In this document: positions 1 through 8,590 of the stretch, in pieces
How the letters are laid out: each line of letters begins with the position of its first letter
Position numbering within the stretch: the stretch's first letter is position 1
Origin: Xenococcus sp. MO_188.B8
GTDB lineage: Bacteria; Cyanobacteriota; Cyanobacteriia; Cyanobacteriales; Xenococcaceae
Direction: 5' to 3'
DNA: 64,000 bases
NCBI GenBank assembly: GCA_030065615.1
Contig: JASJDR010000019.1
Span: 1-64,000, forward strand
Notes under the pieces: generated by a model
Seen by the model: the letters and a program-made list of their open reading frames with translations, nothing else
Database searches by the model: none
Told to the model about the DNA's origin: nothing
Program-made: the position numbers and the translations under genes

Positions 1-572
1 CGAATCCCTCCCGATGCTTTAATGCCGATTTGACCTTTAGTTATTTGCTTTAATAATTTAATATCTTCTACTGTTGCCCCCCCAAACCAACCCGTACTAG
101 TTTTGAGATAAGCAACTCCTGCATCTAAACAAATTTCTGCGGCGAGTCTTTTCTCATCGTTGGTAAGAACTGTAGTTTCTAGAATTGCCTTGACAGGTTT
201 TCCTGTAGATTCGCAAATTTGGGCGATTTCTCGGTATATTTTATCTGATTGCCGTGATTTAAGCCAACCAAGATTAATTACGACATCTAACTCCATTGCT
301 CCATGATCTACGGCTTCTTGTGCTTCATAGAGCTTGACTCCAGAAGTATGGGCTCCTGTGGGAAAGCCAATGACGGTACATACCTTGGTTTTATGGTTAT
401 GTAAAATATCTGCTGCTTGTTTGACTGCGACAGGATAAATACAAACAGTGGGAAAACTATACTGTATTGCTTCGTTACAATATTGTTTGACTTCTTCTGA
501 GGTGGCGATTGGCTTGAGTAAAGAGTGCTCGATATAGTTACTCAGATCAATTTCTATTTCTTTTGAGAACAT
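1..572 (-). CDS. deoC: Deoxyribose-phosphate aldolase, C-terminus cut by window edge
   Basis: My reading of the minus strand from the ATG at 572 gives about 190 residues with the DeoC pattern: an early [12 protein letters not shown] segment, [34 protein letters not shown] and, at the edge, [14 protein letters not shown] and GIKASGGIR. The lysine in the YLKTSTG stretch would be the Schiff-base lysine. DeoC reversibly cleaves 2-deoxyribose-5-phosphate to glyceraldehyde-3-phosphate and acetaldehyde in the cytosol. Family members are about 220-230 residues, so roughly 30-40 residues lie beyond position 1. Frame and motifs are clear. Confidence 0.9.
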   Translation of the reverse strand, partial: MFSKEIEIDLSNYIEHSLLKPIATSEEVKQYCNEAIQYSFPTVCIYPVAVKQAADILHNHKTKVCTVIGFPTGAHTSGVKLYEAQEAVDHGAMELDVVINLGWLKSRQSDKIYREIAQICESTGKPVKAILETTVLTNDEKRLAAEICLDAGVAYLKTSTGWFGGATVEDIKLLKQITKGQIGIKASGGI

Positions 573-973
573 TTTTTTAACAGACTGCTATTTTTATCGG
601 TGAATATGACTGGGAAATTACTACTCCATTAGATAAAACATTTTTATTATTACTGGTTTTAGGCTTTTTTATGGCGGTTTTGGCTGATTTTAGATTTATT
701 AACGTGAACTATTGTTGTCTTCTTGCAACGCCTTCTTCTCGCAGTTTCCTTTAGCCCATGCTTGCCTTCTTTAACTTTAGGATTAAATACTCTAACCTCG
801 TTTCTTGCTCCTTGAATTATTTCTTGTTGAAGCAACACTTAACTCTGGATACGGAAATATTAAAAAAAAGTAGCTTCTGCAGACCCAAGTCCCCAAAATA
901 TTATCCATAGTCTCAAAATAAAATCTATCGCCATATTTTATTTTAGAGTAATTTATGTTACGTTGATTCAACT
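573..973. other. Gene-poor spacer between deoC and cobM
   Basis: This 400-bp AT-rich spacer holds the upstream region of deoC, which reads leftward, and the 3' side of cobM. I see no open frame with a start and family resemblance, no tRNA and no clear hairpin terminator. Confidence 0.5.
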
Positions 974-1753
974 CTAGTGCTTTTGCGGTCGAAAAAGATG
1001 GGAATGTTCTGGGTGATACAATCTGGAACGAGTTGCTGTGACTTCTTTTAAAGCCGGACTAATTAAATATAAAGTAGTTCTGATCAAGTTATTTTTCTGA
1101 CTTACTACTGCCATTTTGTCTAGGGAAACTAACCAAATTTTTTCATCATCCCATCCCACACGATAACAGATTGCTACAGGAGTATCTGGGGGATAATGTT
1201 GCAGTAATTTTGCCTGGGATTTCTCGACATGGCGAGCAGCTAAATATAGACATAAACTAGACTGATGGGCAGCCAAAGAAGCTAAATCTTCGGCTTCGGG
1301 CACATTGGAGGCTTGACCAGATATTCTAGTTAAAATAATTGTCTGTACAAGCTCTGGTATCGTTAATTCTGTTTGTAGCTTGGCAGCAGCAGCTTGAAAC
1401 GCACTGATTCCCGGAATTAATTCAAAAGGAATTTCCGCTTCGGCTAATAGTCTCATTTGTTCTGCGATCGCGCTGTAAAGGGTGAGATCTCCAGAATGCA
1501 ACCGCACTACGGATAACCCTTGTTTAACTTTGGCAATCATGAGAGGAACAATTTCTTCTAGAGTCTTGTTTCCTGTTTTAACGAGTTCGGCATCAGGTCG
1601 AGTATTTTGTAAAATCTGTTTGGGGACTAGAGAGTCGGCATACAAAATCACAGCTGCTTGAGAGATAATTTTATGGGCTTTGACCGTTAATAATTCGGGA
1701 TCTCCAGGTCCGGCACCAACTATATATACTTGGGATCTAATTGGGTTTTTCAT
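974..1753 (-). CDS. cobM: Precorrin-4 C11-methyltransferase (cobalamin pathway)
   Basis: The 259-residue protein has the tetrapyrrole methylase fold signature: VYIVGAGPGDPELLTVKA near residues 9-26, VRLHSGDLTLYSAIAEQM around residue 83-100 and a PGISAFQAAAA motif near 114. These form the S-adenosylmethionine and tetrapyrrole pocket. CobM/CbiF methylates C-11 of precorrin-4 during corrin-ring synthesis. The start ATG at 1753 has AAGG a few bases upstream on the minus strand. A nonamer tandem repeat lies directly upstream, between this gene and lgt. I looked for a cobalamin riboswitch upstream and did not recognise one. A CobT-like gene lies in the same window at 53083, but not in the same operon. 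Confidence 0.93.
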   Translation of the reverse strand: MKNPIRSQVYIVGAGPGDPELLTVKAHKIISQAAVILYADSLVPKQILQNTRPDAELVKTGNKTLEEIVPLMIAKVKQGLSVVRLHSGDLTLYSAIAEQMRLLAEAEIPFELIPGISAFQAAAAKLQTELTIPELVQTIILTRISGQASNVPEAEDLASLAAHQSSLCLYLAARHVEKSQAKLLQHYPPDTPVAICYRVGWDDEKIWLVSLDKMAVVSQKNNLIRTTLYLISPALKEVTATRSRLYHPEHSHLFRPQKH

Positions 1754-1771
1754 AAGGAGGGTGGGGGGATG

Positions 1772-1848
1772 GGGAAGCAGAGGAAGCAGAGGAAGCAGAG
1801 GAAGCAGAGGAAGCAGAGGAAGCAGGGGAAGCAGAGGAAGCAGGGGAA
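1772..1848. repeat. Nonamer tandem repeat GAAGCAGAG, about 8 units
   Basis: The unit GGAAGCAGA is repeated eight to nine times with two AGGGG variants, ending in a purine-rich tail to about 1875. It sits in the cobM-lgt spacer. A purine-only, 9-bp period tract is prone to slippage, so unit number probably varies between strains. It can be read as a Gly-Ser-Arg repeat, but I treat that reading as spurious. Confidence 0.9.
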
Positions 1849-1893
1849 GTGGGGGGAGATGGAAAGATAGGGAAGTTCCCTATTACTTCATCC

Positions 1894-2742
1894 TTAATCC
1901 TTCATACTTAATCTTTTATTTCTATTTTTCACTGTATCGGGTAGAGGGCGTTTGAGGACATAGAGCCAGACTAATCCGAGGATTCCTAACGCGATCGCTG
2001 CTAAACTAACTACTTGAGCAATCCGTAAAAAGCCCAACCTCAGACTATCTGTCCGTAACCCTTCAATCCAAAAGCGACCAGCACTATAACTTATCAGATA
2101 AACAAAAGCTAATGTCCCCGTTTTTAAACGATCTTGATGTTTCAATCCCCAGAAAAACAGATATAAGACTAGAACAAACACCCCCAAATTCCACAGAGAT
2201 TCATACAAAAAAGTCGGGTGAAAATATTCATAATTCAAATATCCTGGGGGACGATTACTCAGGGGAATATATAGCTTCCAAGGCAAATCTGTTGGTCGAC
2301 CAAAAGCCTCCGAATTAAAAAAATTGCCCCATCTGCCGATCGCCTGACCTAAAATCAAAGAAGGGGCTACCAAATCAAATAATTGCCAGAGAGATACTTT
2401 ATTGAGACGGGAGAAAATTAAAGTCGCGATCGCGCCACCGATAATTGCCCCGTGAATAGCAATTCCGCCTTTCCAAATCGCAATAATATCTTCAGGGCGT
2501 TGAGCATATTGCTGCCATTCAAAAAGCACATAATATAATCTGGCACCAGGAATTGCGCCAATTACCAACCAAATTGCTAGATCCCCCAACAAATCTGGAT
2601 TAACTCCCCGACGTTGAGCAAGATATTGAGATAAAGTAACACCAATTAAAATTGCCGAAGCAATTAACAAACCATACCAACGGATCACAAAAGGACCAAT
2701 TTCAGATATGATCGGGCCTGGAGATTGAAAAGCCAAGAACAT
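1894..2742 (-). CDS. lgt: Prolipoprotein diacylglyceryl transferase
   Basis: The 282-residue polytopic inner-membrane protein moves diacylglycerol from phosphatidylglycerol to the lipobox cysteine of prolipoproteins, the first step of bacterial lipoprotein maturation. The Lgt signature is visible as [19 protein letters not shown] near residues 132-150, with the early segment [12 protein letters not shown] and the conserved stretch [12 protein letters not shown]. About seven hydrophobic segments are seen and length is typical. It follows serS on the same strand with a 28-bp gap containing a heptamer repeat, so the two may be cotranscribed. Confidence 0.95.
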   Translation of the reverse strand: MFLAFQSPGPIISEIGPFVIRWYGLLIASAILIGVTLSQYLAQRRGVNPDLLGDLAIWLVIGAIPGARLYYVLFEWQQYAQRPEDIIAIWKGGIAIHGAIIGGAIATLIFSRLNKVSLWQLFDLVAPSLILGQAIGRWGNFFNSEAFGRPTDLPWKLYIPLSNRPPGYLNYEYFHPTFLYESLWNLGVFVLVLYLFFWGLKHQDRLKTGTLAFVYLISYSAGRFWIEGLRTDSLRLGFLRIAQVVSLAAIALGILGLVWLYVLKRPLPDTVKNRNKRLSMKD

Positions 2743-2744
2743 TG

Positions 2745-2765
2745 AATTATGAATTATGAATTATG
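2745..2765. repeat. Heptamer tandem repeat GAATTAT x3
   Basis: Three perfect copies of GAATTAT fill the short gap between serS and lgt. Such short tandem repeats are common in cyanobacterial spacers. They lie where a ribosome binding site for lgt would be expected. Confidence 0.8.
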
Positions 2766-2770
2766 AACAT

Positions 2771-4054
2771 TTAGAGTACTTCTCGCTTCAAATAAGGTTG
2801 TAAAACTTCTGGGACTTCTACTGTACCATTGGGTAATTGGTAATTTTCTAAAATAGCAGCCATTGTTCTACCAATAGCTAACCCCGAACCATTAAGAGTA
2901 TGGACATATTGTGTCCCTTTTTTTCCAGTTTCTTTAAAACGGATATTGGCTCTTCTAGCTTGAAAATCCAAGAAATTAGAACAACTAGAAATTTCTCTGT
3001 AAGTACTAGAAGAAGGAAGCCAGACTTCTAAGTCATAACATTTGGCAGCACCAAAACCTAAATCTCCTGTACAAAGCTCAATTACTCGATAAGGTAATTT
3101 CAAAGCTTGTAAAATTGCTTCGGCATTTTGGACTAAAGATTCATGTTCAGCTTCAGAAGTATCAGGACTTACCAGTTTCACTAACTCTACCTTATTAAAC
3201 TGATGTAGTCTGATTAATCCCCTAGTATCTTTACCGTAACTTCCAGCTTCGCGACGAAAACAAGGAGTGTAAGCACAATGATAAATCGGTAATTGAGAAT
3301 CTGTCACCACTTCACTACGATAGAGATTAGTTAGAGAGACTTCCGCCGTAGGAATCAACCATAAATCATCATCCCCACATTTAAAGCTTTCTTCGGCAAA
3401 TTTAGGTAATTGTCCTGTACCAATTAAAGAATCGCTATTAACCAAAACCGGAGGCATTACTTCCGTATAGCCGGCTTTGATTTGACTATCTAACATAAAG
3501 TTAATTAAAGCCCTTTCTAAAGCTGCCCCAGCGCCGATTAAATTAACAAAACGACTTTGAGCAATTTTCACCGCCCGCTTGAATTCTAAAATACCTAATT
3601 GTTCACCTATTTCCCAATGGGGTCTGATTTTCTCTGATTGAGTTTTATATTCATCTCCCCAGCGACGAACCTCGACATTTTCGGTTTCATCTTGCCCAAT
3701 AGGTGTAGATTCATGGGGTAAATTAGGAATTTGTAGTAATAATTCGTTTATTTTAGCTTTCAGCTCTCTTTCCTGGGGTTCTAGCTGCGCTACCTGAGCT
3801 TTAATTTGATTTCCTGATTCTCTTAACGCTAATATTTCCTCGCCTTTGGGATCACTACCATTTCTAATTTTTTGTCCAATTTCTTTGCCTATTTCATTGC
3901 TTCGCGCACTTAATTGACTGCGTTGGGTTTCCAATTGTCGCTGTTGCAGATCTAGCTCAACAATCGGCTGAATATCGTATCCGTCTGCGCTGCGACGGTT
4001 TAGTAATTCTTGAACTTGAGTGGGATTATCCCTAATGAGTTTGAGGTTTAGCAC
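2771..4054 (-). CDS. serS: Seryl-tRNA synthetase
   Basis: The 427-residue class II aminoacyl-tRNA synthetase starts with [11 protein letters not shown] and an antiparallel coiled-coil arm (residues about 30-100, [15 protein letters not shown]) that binds the long variable arm of tRNA-Ser. The catalytic core shows the class II motifs: [13 protein letters not shown], motif 2 in [26 protein letters not shown] (about residues 255-280), and motif 3 in [20 protein letters not shown] near 390-410. Length is typical. It charges tRNA-Ser in the cytosol and lies just upstream of lgt on the minus strand. Confidence 0.97.
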   Translation of the reverse strand: MLNLKLIRDNPTQVQELLNRRSADGYDIQPIVELDLQQRQLETQRSQLSARSNEIGKEIGQKIRNGSDPKGEEILALRESGNQIKAQVAQLEPQERELKAKINELLLQIPNLPHESTPIGQDETENVEVRRWGDEYKTQSEKIRPHWEIGEQLGILEFKRAVKIAQSRFVNLIGAGAALERALINFMLDSQIKAGYTEVMPPVLVNSDSLIGTGQLPKFAEESFKCGDDDLWLIPTAEVSLTNLYRSEVVTDSQLPIYHCAYTPCFRREAGSYGKDTRGLIRLHQFNKVELVKLVSPDTSEAEHESLVQNAEAILQALKLPYRVIELCTGDLGFGAAKCYDLEVWLPSSSTYREISSCSNFLDFQARRANIRFKETGKKGTQYVHTLNGSGLAIGRTMAAILENYQLPNGTVEVPEVLQPYLKREVL

Positions 4055-4250
4055 CGTTTAATCTTGTTACTTCCTAATTTCCCTTTGTTAGGATATCCTA
4101 TTTGCGGCATGAAATAACATGATAGCAACAGGAAAAGAGGAATTAAGGTTATAGGTTTTAAACTAGACAAGATTTAGCATTGTTTTTATTATCACTATTG
4201 TTGTAAGAAAAACCCTAAGTGGATTATAATCAGGAAGCATTAAAACGAAA

Positions 4251-4330
4251 GGGCGATTGGCGGAATTGGTAGACGCACCACACTCAAAATGTGGCGGGAA
4301 ACCGTGAGAGTTCGAGTCTCTCATCGCCCA
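4251..4330 (+). tRNA. tRNA-Leu (anticodon CAA)
   Basis: The acceptor arm GGGCGAT (4251-4257) pairs with ATCGCCC (4323-4329) and A4330 is the discriminator base. The anticodon stem CCACA/TGTGG closes the loop CTCAAAA, giving anticodon CAA. A class II variable arm and a T arm with GTTCGAGTC follow. CCA is not encoded. The 3' side is followed by decayed mobile DNA, so this gene may have served as an integration site. Confidence 0.96.
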
Positions 4331-4530
4331 TTGAAGGGATAGATAGCAATGGTTTCGGCGTTTTGATAATTGGAATCTCTTTGGTGTTTACCTATTTATT
4401 TAATCAGATAAGAAACCAAAAAGAAACCAAATATCGATTATCCAAACTTTTGTAACAGTATTTTGGGACGAAGTTTTGAAGAACTATTTTCGTGTTCCCA
4501 AATCTTTTTTCTAATCTCAATTGGAATATC
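4331..4530. other. Spacer after tRNA-Leu with direct repeat AGAAACCAAA
   Basis: No gene is visible here. Two copies of AGAAACCAAA start at about 4410 and 4421, 11 bp apart, about 80-90 bp from the tRNA 3' end. The position and spacing resemble recombinase arm sites beside a tRNA attachment site, but no second copy of the tRNA 3' end was found to prove an att pair. Confidence 0.35.
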
Positions 4531-4879
4531 GGTAGTCCTAAAAAGGAAAGGATAAGGGAAGATAGCAAATAGTTTTATCTTGAAACTTCATTTCTACCTG
4601 CTATTTATCGACAATGTGCGGTATTTTACAGTGATTTCTGGGTCTCTTATCCAGTGGCTTTCCCCAGTAACCGTCATCGAGCTGTGGGAAAAGAAACAGG
4701 TCTAACAAGCTATATAGAGCGCTTTAACGGAACTTTACGATAAAGAGTATCACGGCTAGTCAGAAAAACTCTATCATTTTCCAAGAAACTAGAAAATCAC
4801 ATCAGCGCAATCTGGTATTTTATTCATCATTACAATGCTTCTTTACCTGTGCATTCATCCTTTCCTTTTTAGGACTACC
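4531..4879 (+). mobile_element. Internally deleted IS1-type element, 349 bp
   Basis: The element is bounded by perfect 23-bp inverted repeats, 4531-4553 (starting GGTAGTCCTAAA) and 4857-4879. Inside is only the C-terminal part of an IS1-like transposase. Full IS1 elements are about 770 bp, so more than half is missing. No matching target duplication is seen next to the two ends, which suggests old age or rearrangement. The right end reads into the neighbouring desaturase gene and supplies its last codons. Confidence 0.85.
4582..4872 (+). pseudogene. IS1-family transposase fragment (InsB C-terminus) with a nonsense codon
   Basis: Translation from about 4582 gives AIYRQCAVFYSDFWVSYP, then HRAVGKETGLTSYIERFNGT, then after a TAA at 4741-4743, RVSRLVRKTLSFSKKLENH and IWYFIHHYNASL. 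This is the C-terminal half of the IS1 DDE transposase; ERFN carries the final catalytic glutamate region. In relatives the interrupted position is glutamine (CAA to TAA is one change). The N-terminal half and any frameshift control region are absent. It is non-functional. Confidence 0.88.
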
Positions 4880-5692
4880 CCCTGAAAATTTATGTTCGAT
4901 TTTCATCATGAGAGAAAAAGGGAAACCAGGTTCTCGATATAAATGAGAAGGGATTTTTTCTTTGATTTCCTCGTGTAACTGTGGCAGCTCACTCCAATGC
5001 CTACCACATTGAAGATGGTGAGCGGTATGGTATCCCAAATTGCAAGTAAAAAAGTTGTACCAATGATTTGTAATGTTGTAAGTTGCTTTGTAGGGATCCT
5101 CTAAATCTAAGCCAGCATGATGATGATAAGTATCGTAAGTGGTGAAAAATAACAACACGATCATCGGAATGATGAAAATGATTATAGTGCCGATCCAATT
5201 AATCCAAGAGAATAAACCTAGTACTAATACCGTTAGCAAAATATTCTGGATTAGCTGGTTGCGAGACTTGGGGTGACGTTTCCCGACCTTAAATGCGATC
5301 AGATAACCCATGCTCGACACCTTTAAGGTGTATTCCATATGGGACATTAATTTCCCACTGGTAGTCTTCCAGGCAGATTCATCTTTGGATTGATCTAAAT
5401 AATTAATATGGTGGCCGAGAGTATGGTGCAGAACCCAAGCTTCCCCGACAATTCCCGTATGCAAACCCATGATCAATTCTAGCAGACGGTTGGCCCAAGA
5501 GATGGTAAAAAAATTGCAGTGTTGATGATGATGGTTCCAGCAACAGATAAATCCTTTGATATAGAGGCTACAGATCGCCCAAGTAATAGTAATTAATAGA
5601 GAAGGACTAAACAAAAGAACCATCAAATCAATCCCGAAAACTAACAAGATGACTGTGATCGGGTAGTAATCAATTTTTTTTCTGACAAACAT
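4820..5692 (-). CDS. Membrane fatty-acid-desaturase-family protein with IS-derived C-terminus
   Basis: The 290-residue integral membrane protein has the histidine clusters of the desaturase/hydroxylase superfamily: HHHQH at 54-58, HHTLGHH at 89-95, YDTYHHH at 186-192 and YHTAHH at 221-226, with hydrophobic segments between. These would bind a di-iron centre for O2-dependent oxidation of a lipid or similar substrate, which I cannot name. Residues from about 272 on (GSPKKERMNAQVKKHCNDE) are encoded by the right end of the adjacent IS1-type element, so the native tail is lost or replaced. All His boxes remain. A 37-bp tandem duplication covers the start codon. Two more minus-strand genes upstream (monooxygenase fragment and a membrane ORF) may form one operon with it. 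Confidence 0.75.
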   Translation of the reverse strand: MFVRKKIDYYPITVILLVFGIDLMVLLFSPSLLITITWAICSLYIKGFICCWNHHHQHCNFFTISWANRLLELIMGLHTGIVGEAWVLHHTLGHHINYLDQSKDESAWKTTSGKLMSHMEYTLKVSSMGYLIAFKVGKRHPKSRNQLIQNILLTVLVLGLFSWINWIGTIIIFIIPMIVLLFFTTYDTYHHHAGLDLEDPYKATYNITNHWYNFFTCNLGYHTAHHLQCGRHWSELPQLHEEIKEKIPSHLYREPGFPFSLMMKIEHKFSGGSPKKERMNAQVKKHCNDE

Positions 5693-5736
5693 TTTTTACG
5701 TAGTAATCAATTTTTTTTCTGACAAACATTTTTTAC
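5663..5736. repeat. Perfect 37-bp tandem duplication over the desaturase start codon
   Basis: Positions 5663-5699 and 5700-5736 are identical. Each copy contains the start codon of the desaturase reading leftward. Because 37 is not a multiple of three, the upstream ATG (5729) opens a different frame that stops after about 19 codons, overlapping the true start at 5692. This makes a short overlapping upstream frame that may lower translation. Confidence 0.92.
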
Positions 5737-5815
5737 CTAGGTAGGCGCAGGTTGACACTGCTGCTGAGGTCTTTGACATTATAAGAGGGTTTGTGCTCGG
5801 AGATCGGTCAAAAAA

Positions 5816-6235
5816 CTAGGCATCAGTCTGAAATACCTCTGGATTGTGATAGTTGGGAATCTCTTTATTGCTGAGTGATTGGTTTTGTTTTGACGCTTTC
5901 CGTAAAATGAAACCATCTATAATCAGAATGGGAGTCCAAGCAACAAACCGAAACAGGTCTACATTCATATACAAAGCCCAACACAATAGAGCAACACTAA
6001 TACTGAGCGCCCCAGAAAGCTGAATTCCCCAGAATAAAACTGCACCTACCATCAGACTCAAAACATGGGGATAAAAGAAAAAGAAGAGGATATAAAATCT
6101 CATTATCCCCCCAAAGGTATTGCCAAACAACTTGGCAATCCGCTCTGCATATCGGGAAGATGCGCCTTCAATGCTTCCAGGTCCCCGGAGACGAAAACGT
6201 AAAGGCTGATTGCTACCCAGGAGATATGCTTGCAA
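5816..6235 (-). CDS. Small membrane protein or 3' part of a broken oxidoreductase gene
   Basis: The 139-residue frame overlaps the end of the upstream monooxygenase fragment by 23 bp in another frame. Residues about 44-110 contain two or three hydrophobic segments (FYILFFFFYPHVLSLMVGAV and a second around VALLCWALYMNVDLFRFVAW); the N-terminal 40 residues are polar and basic. I do not recognise a family. It could be an independent small membrane protein coupled to its neighbour, or the remaining C-terminal part of the flavoprotein after a deletion and frameshift. Confidence 0.45.
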   Translation of the reverse strand: MQAYLLGSNQPLRFRLRGPGSIEGASSRYAERIAKLFGNTFGGIMRFYILFFFFYPHVLSLMVGAVLFWGIQLSGALSISVALLCWALYMNVDLFRFVAWTPILIIDGFILRKASKQNQSLSNKEIPNYHNPEVFQTDA

Positions 6236-6866
6236 AAGAGCTTCCAGACAAGCTCGTCTGGGCAGCTACACTGCTAATTTCACTACTAATGCCAACGGCG
6301 CTCTCACCCAATCCAATACAGAGGACTCGTTTGTCTCGAAATAGATCTGGTTTTTGATATGATTGACCGTGAATCACGGTCTCCTGAAATCCCTCAAGCC
6401 CTGGTATAGCTGGAATAGATGGTTTTCCATGCAGTCCACTGCAAACAACTACAAAGGTATAACCCTGGTAGATACCCCGATCAGTGATGACATCATATCC
6501 ACCAGTGTTGTTGCGTTGAATTGCTTCTACAGTAATGCCCAGGTGGATGCGCTTTTCTAAGTCAAAGCGTTGAGCAAAAACCTGCAGATAGTCCATCATC
6601 TGCTCTGGTGTGGGGAAATCTGGATAGTCATCTGGCATGGGGAAAGAGCCAAACTCCGTGATCCACTTTGAGGAAGTTAGAGTAGCACTTGCCCAAGCGT
6701 GGGTTTGCCAAACCCCACCTAAGCTCTCATTTTTCTCCAGTATGGTAACTTCTTCAATTCCTACCTCTAAAAGTTCTTTGGCGGTTACTAAACCCGATAC
6801 ACCAACACCGATCACCAAGCATTTGCAGTTTTTTATGGTCGTGGGATGAGTTTTGGAAATTGTCAT
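6213..6866 (-). pseudogene. Flavin-containing monooxygenase-like protein, truncated
   Basis: The 217-residue frame begins with an FAD-binding Rossmann motif, CLVIGVGVSGLVTAKEL (GxGxSG near residues 19-24), and continues with ESLGGVWQTHAW, an FMO-type segment, TPEQMMDYLQVFAQRFDLEKRI, and a second nucleotide-binding motif, RVLCIGLGESAVGISSEI, near residue 180-198 for NADPH. It then ends with unrelated residues. Complete FMOs are usually 430 residues or more, so the substrate domain and C-terminus are missing. I infer deletion plus frameshift near 6230. The residual protein is unlikely to be active. Confidence 0.75.
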
Positions 6867-7346
6867 AGAATAAGAATAGATTTACTTGTACTTTAAATAA
6901 ATCACAAATAAAGCTAAAAAATCGATACAAATATACAAATACTGACATAATATTTATACTTTATAGATAATAAAAGCTACAGTTGTCAAACTAACTACAT
7001 AATGCATTATGGAGTAAACCATATCAATATAAATGCCAAAGTTACTTGTAGTGGCTTTGGAATAAGTTTTGTAATAATAGAAAACAACAAGTAAATTCTG
7101 TGTTTAACTTGTTACCATAGAATGTCTTCAGAGGACTTTTAGGATTATTTTGATCTCGATTAGCAGAACTGCAATTGTACATCCGCACCACCTTGATCCA
7201 TACAGTTCAGAACAGAAAAATCTTAAGATACAGCCAATTTTTGCTAGGGATAAAGAGCCAATATCTCAATATCGACCTCCCCCCTCCCCTTGTCAGATAT
7301 ACGTTTCAGCGTTTTAAAAATCCTTGACATAAATAACGGGAATAAC

Positions 7347-7370
7347 GGGTCAGATATTCTAGTCTGACCC
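7347..7370. other. Small perfect hairpin GGGTCAGA-8-TCTGACCC
   Basis: Two 8-bp arms flank an 8-bp spacer. It is followed by TTTG rather than a long T tract. A second 6-bp stem, ACCGAC/GTCGGT, follows at 7380-7405 and ends in CTTTT, a possible weak terminator. Confidence 0.4.
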
Positions 7371-7392
7371 TTTGATTACACCGACTGAGTAG

Positions 7393-7566
7393 AAACTTGG
7401 TCGGTCTTTTAGGGAATTCATAGATAAAAATGGTGATGGTTATGGAGACTATTGTCGTTGTGTTGGAGACTCTCCAAATATCGTATTATCTTGTATATTA
7501 GGACGAAAAACTGGTTTTGATACAAATCAATATACCAACTATTTCGGGAATGAATGCAAACCTTAA
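7393..7566 (+). pseudogene. C-terminal fragment with an NGDG calcium-type repeat
   Basis: An open frame without a start codon reads EFIDKNGDGYGDYCRCVGDS, then PNIVLSCILG and FDTNQYTNYFGNECKP before TAA at 7564. DxNGDGxxDYCR followed by a PN..LSC segment resembles the last VCBS/FG-GAP-like repeat of secreted proteins; this is recognition by eye. Everything upstream is missing, so the fragment is a remnant of a larger gene. Confidence 0.45.
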
Positions 7567-7710
7567 GCATTTTTATTTTCCTTAAAAGGTAATGCGGAGC
7601 CTCACGGGAGTTGTTTGAGCGTTAGCGATTCTTATGTAAGTCGGTTTCTTTAGGTTTTTTTGCTCAACTCCTTCCAAAAACTAGATATCCCCCCTAAAAT
7701 ATTTTGAAAG

Positions 7711-7904
7711 TTTGTACCACAGGTACTAATTTAAGATGCTTGCCTGCCATATTTTGCCAAAATTCACCAAATACTGCCAAAATTTGCCGCTTTACCTGTG
7801 GTAGAAACTGTGGTAGAAATGTGGTACAAAGTTGCAAGTTTCTACCACAAATCGCGCGCAGTTATTGTCGGGACTGAGTTTCGCGCGGCGTAAGTTTGTA
7901 CCAC
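7711..7904. repeat. Six copies of a 10-bp motif TTTSTACCAC in both orientations
   Basis: Copies are at 7711-7720 (+), 7798-7807 (-), 7810-7819 (-), 7821-7830 (-), 7839-7848 (+) and 7895-7904 (+), where S is G or C. The middle copies are spaced by 11-12 bp, about one helical turn. The cluster lies about 200 bp from the 3' end of a tyrosine-recombinase remnant, so recombinase arm sites or a repressor operator array are the main options. Confidence 0.7.
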
Positions 7905-8100
7905 AAATTCTCTATTTTGCGCGAATTTTGCGGTTTTTTTGGTGAGAGGCTCTATTTCCTTCACTTTCTTCCATTTTCTAAATTTTGCGCCCAATATCAC
8001 CATGATGGAGATGATGGCATGGTGTCGCCGGCAATAGAACTATTGCTAATAATCAATCATCACAAATACAATTACCGTAAATACTCGCAATCTGAACTTT

Positions 8101-8590
8101 TACATAGGTGGCAAATCAATATCCTCTCTTGCTGCCAAATAGTTATTTAAAATCATTTCTGGGCTCGTACCTGCTAATCTGGCAATCGTCGCAACATCAA
8201 CTCCTGCACGAACTAAGCGAGTTATTCCTGAGTGTCTTAGACTGTAGAATTTAAGATATTTGTGGACTTTTCCTAATGATACTAATCTGGTAACTAAAGG
8301 CTTCCAGACATCGCGACCCCAAGATCTTTGATCCAAGTAACTCTTGGACTTAGGAGTAGAAAAAAGTAAATTATTCTCATTAGGTATGCGCGGTATTGTC
8401 TTGAGAAAATCAATTAATTCCTGATTGCATTTAAAAACTCGAATCTCGTGGGTTTTGTCATCTTTTAAAATTCCAGGAGAGTAGGCTTTTGAGAAAGTGA
8501 TATGGGTACTGTTGCTCCTAGTTTGGATGTCCGACCAAGTAAGTGCAATCGCGTTTTCTGGACAGCAAAATGTTAAAGCAACGAATTTAA
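8101..8590 (-). pseudogene. Tyrosine recombinase (phage-type integrase), C-terminal part only
   Basis: Reading leftward from about 8590 gives an open frame of about 160 codons beginning without a start, just after a stop: KFVALTFCCPENAIALTWSD, ..., WGRDVWKPLVTRLVSLGK, then YSLRHSGITRLVRAGVDVAT and IARLAGTSPEMILNNYLAA. These are the catalytic-domain motifs HxxR (LRHSGITR) and the terminal tyrosine (NNY). The first catalytic arginine region seems damaged (CCPENA where relatives have an RPEEA-like stretch), and the N-terminal DNA-binding domain is absent. A nearly identical 46-bp stretch of the same gene type occurs at 32049-32094. Confidence 0.82.

Larger units (their letters stand above)
6867..8100. 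other. 1.2-kb decayed accessory spacer
   Basis: No intact gene is present. The stretch holds two small hairpins (7347-7370, GGGTCAGA/TCTGACCC; 7380-7405, ACCGAC/GTCGGT), a gene fragment at 7393-7566, and a cluster of 10-bp TTTSTACCAC motifs at 7711-7904. GC-rich CGCGCG clusters near 7853-7930 contrast with the AT-rich surroundings. Together with the recombinase fragment beyond 8100 this looks like eroded mobile DNA. Confidence 0.6.

Noticed and set aside
1754-1893. Cobalamin riboswitch upstream of cobM
   Set aside because: I looked for the conserved B12-box elements in the leader and found only the nonamer repeat.
1680-1955. Plus-strand open frame with Gly-Ser-Arg repeats
   Set aside because: It is the translation of the purine nonamer repeat and overlaps cobM and lgt; no family features.
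4522-4890. Target-site duplication of the IS1-type element
   Set aside because: The bases next to the two inverted repeats (GGAATATC and CCCTGAAA) do not match.
6160-6849. Several plus-strand open frames of 65-70 codons
   Set aside because: They are antisense to the monooxygenase remnant and have no recognisable features.
7896-8150. 84-codon plus-strand open frame
   Set aside because: No start context or family resemblance, and it overlaps the recombinase remnant and the motif cluster.
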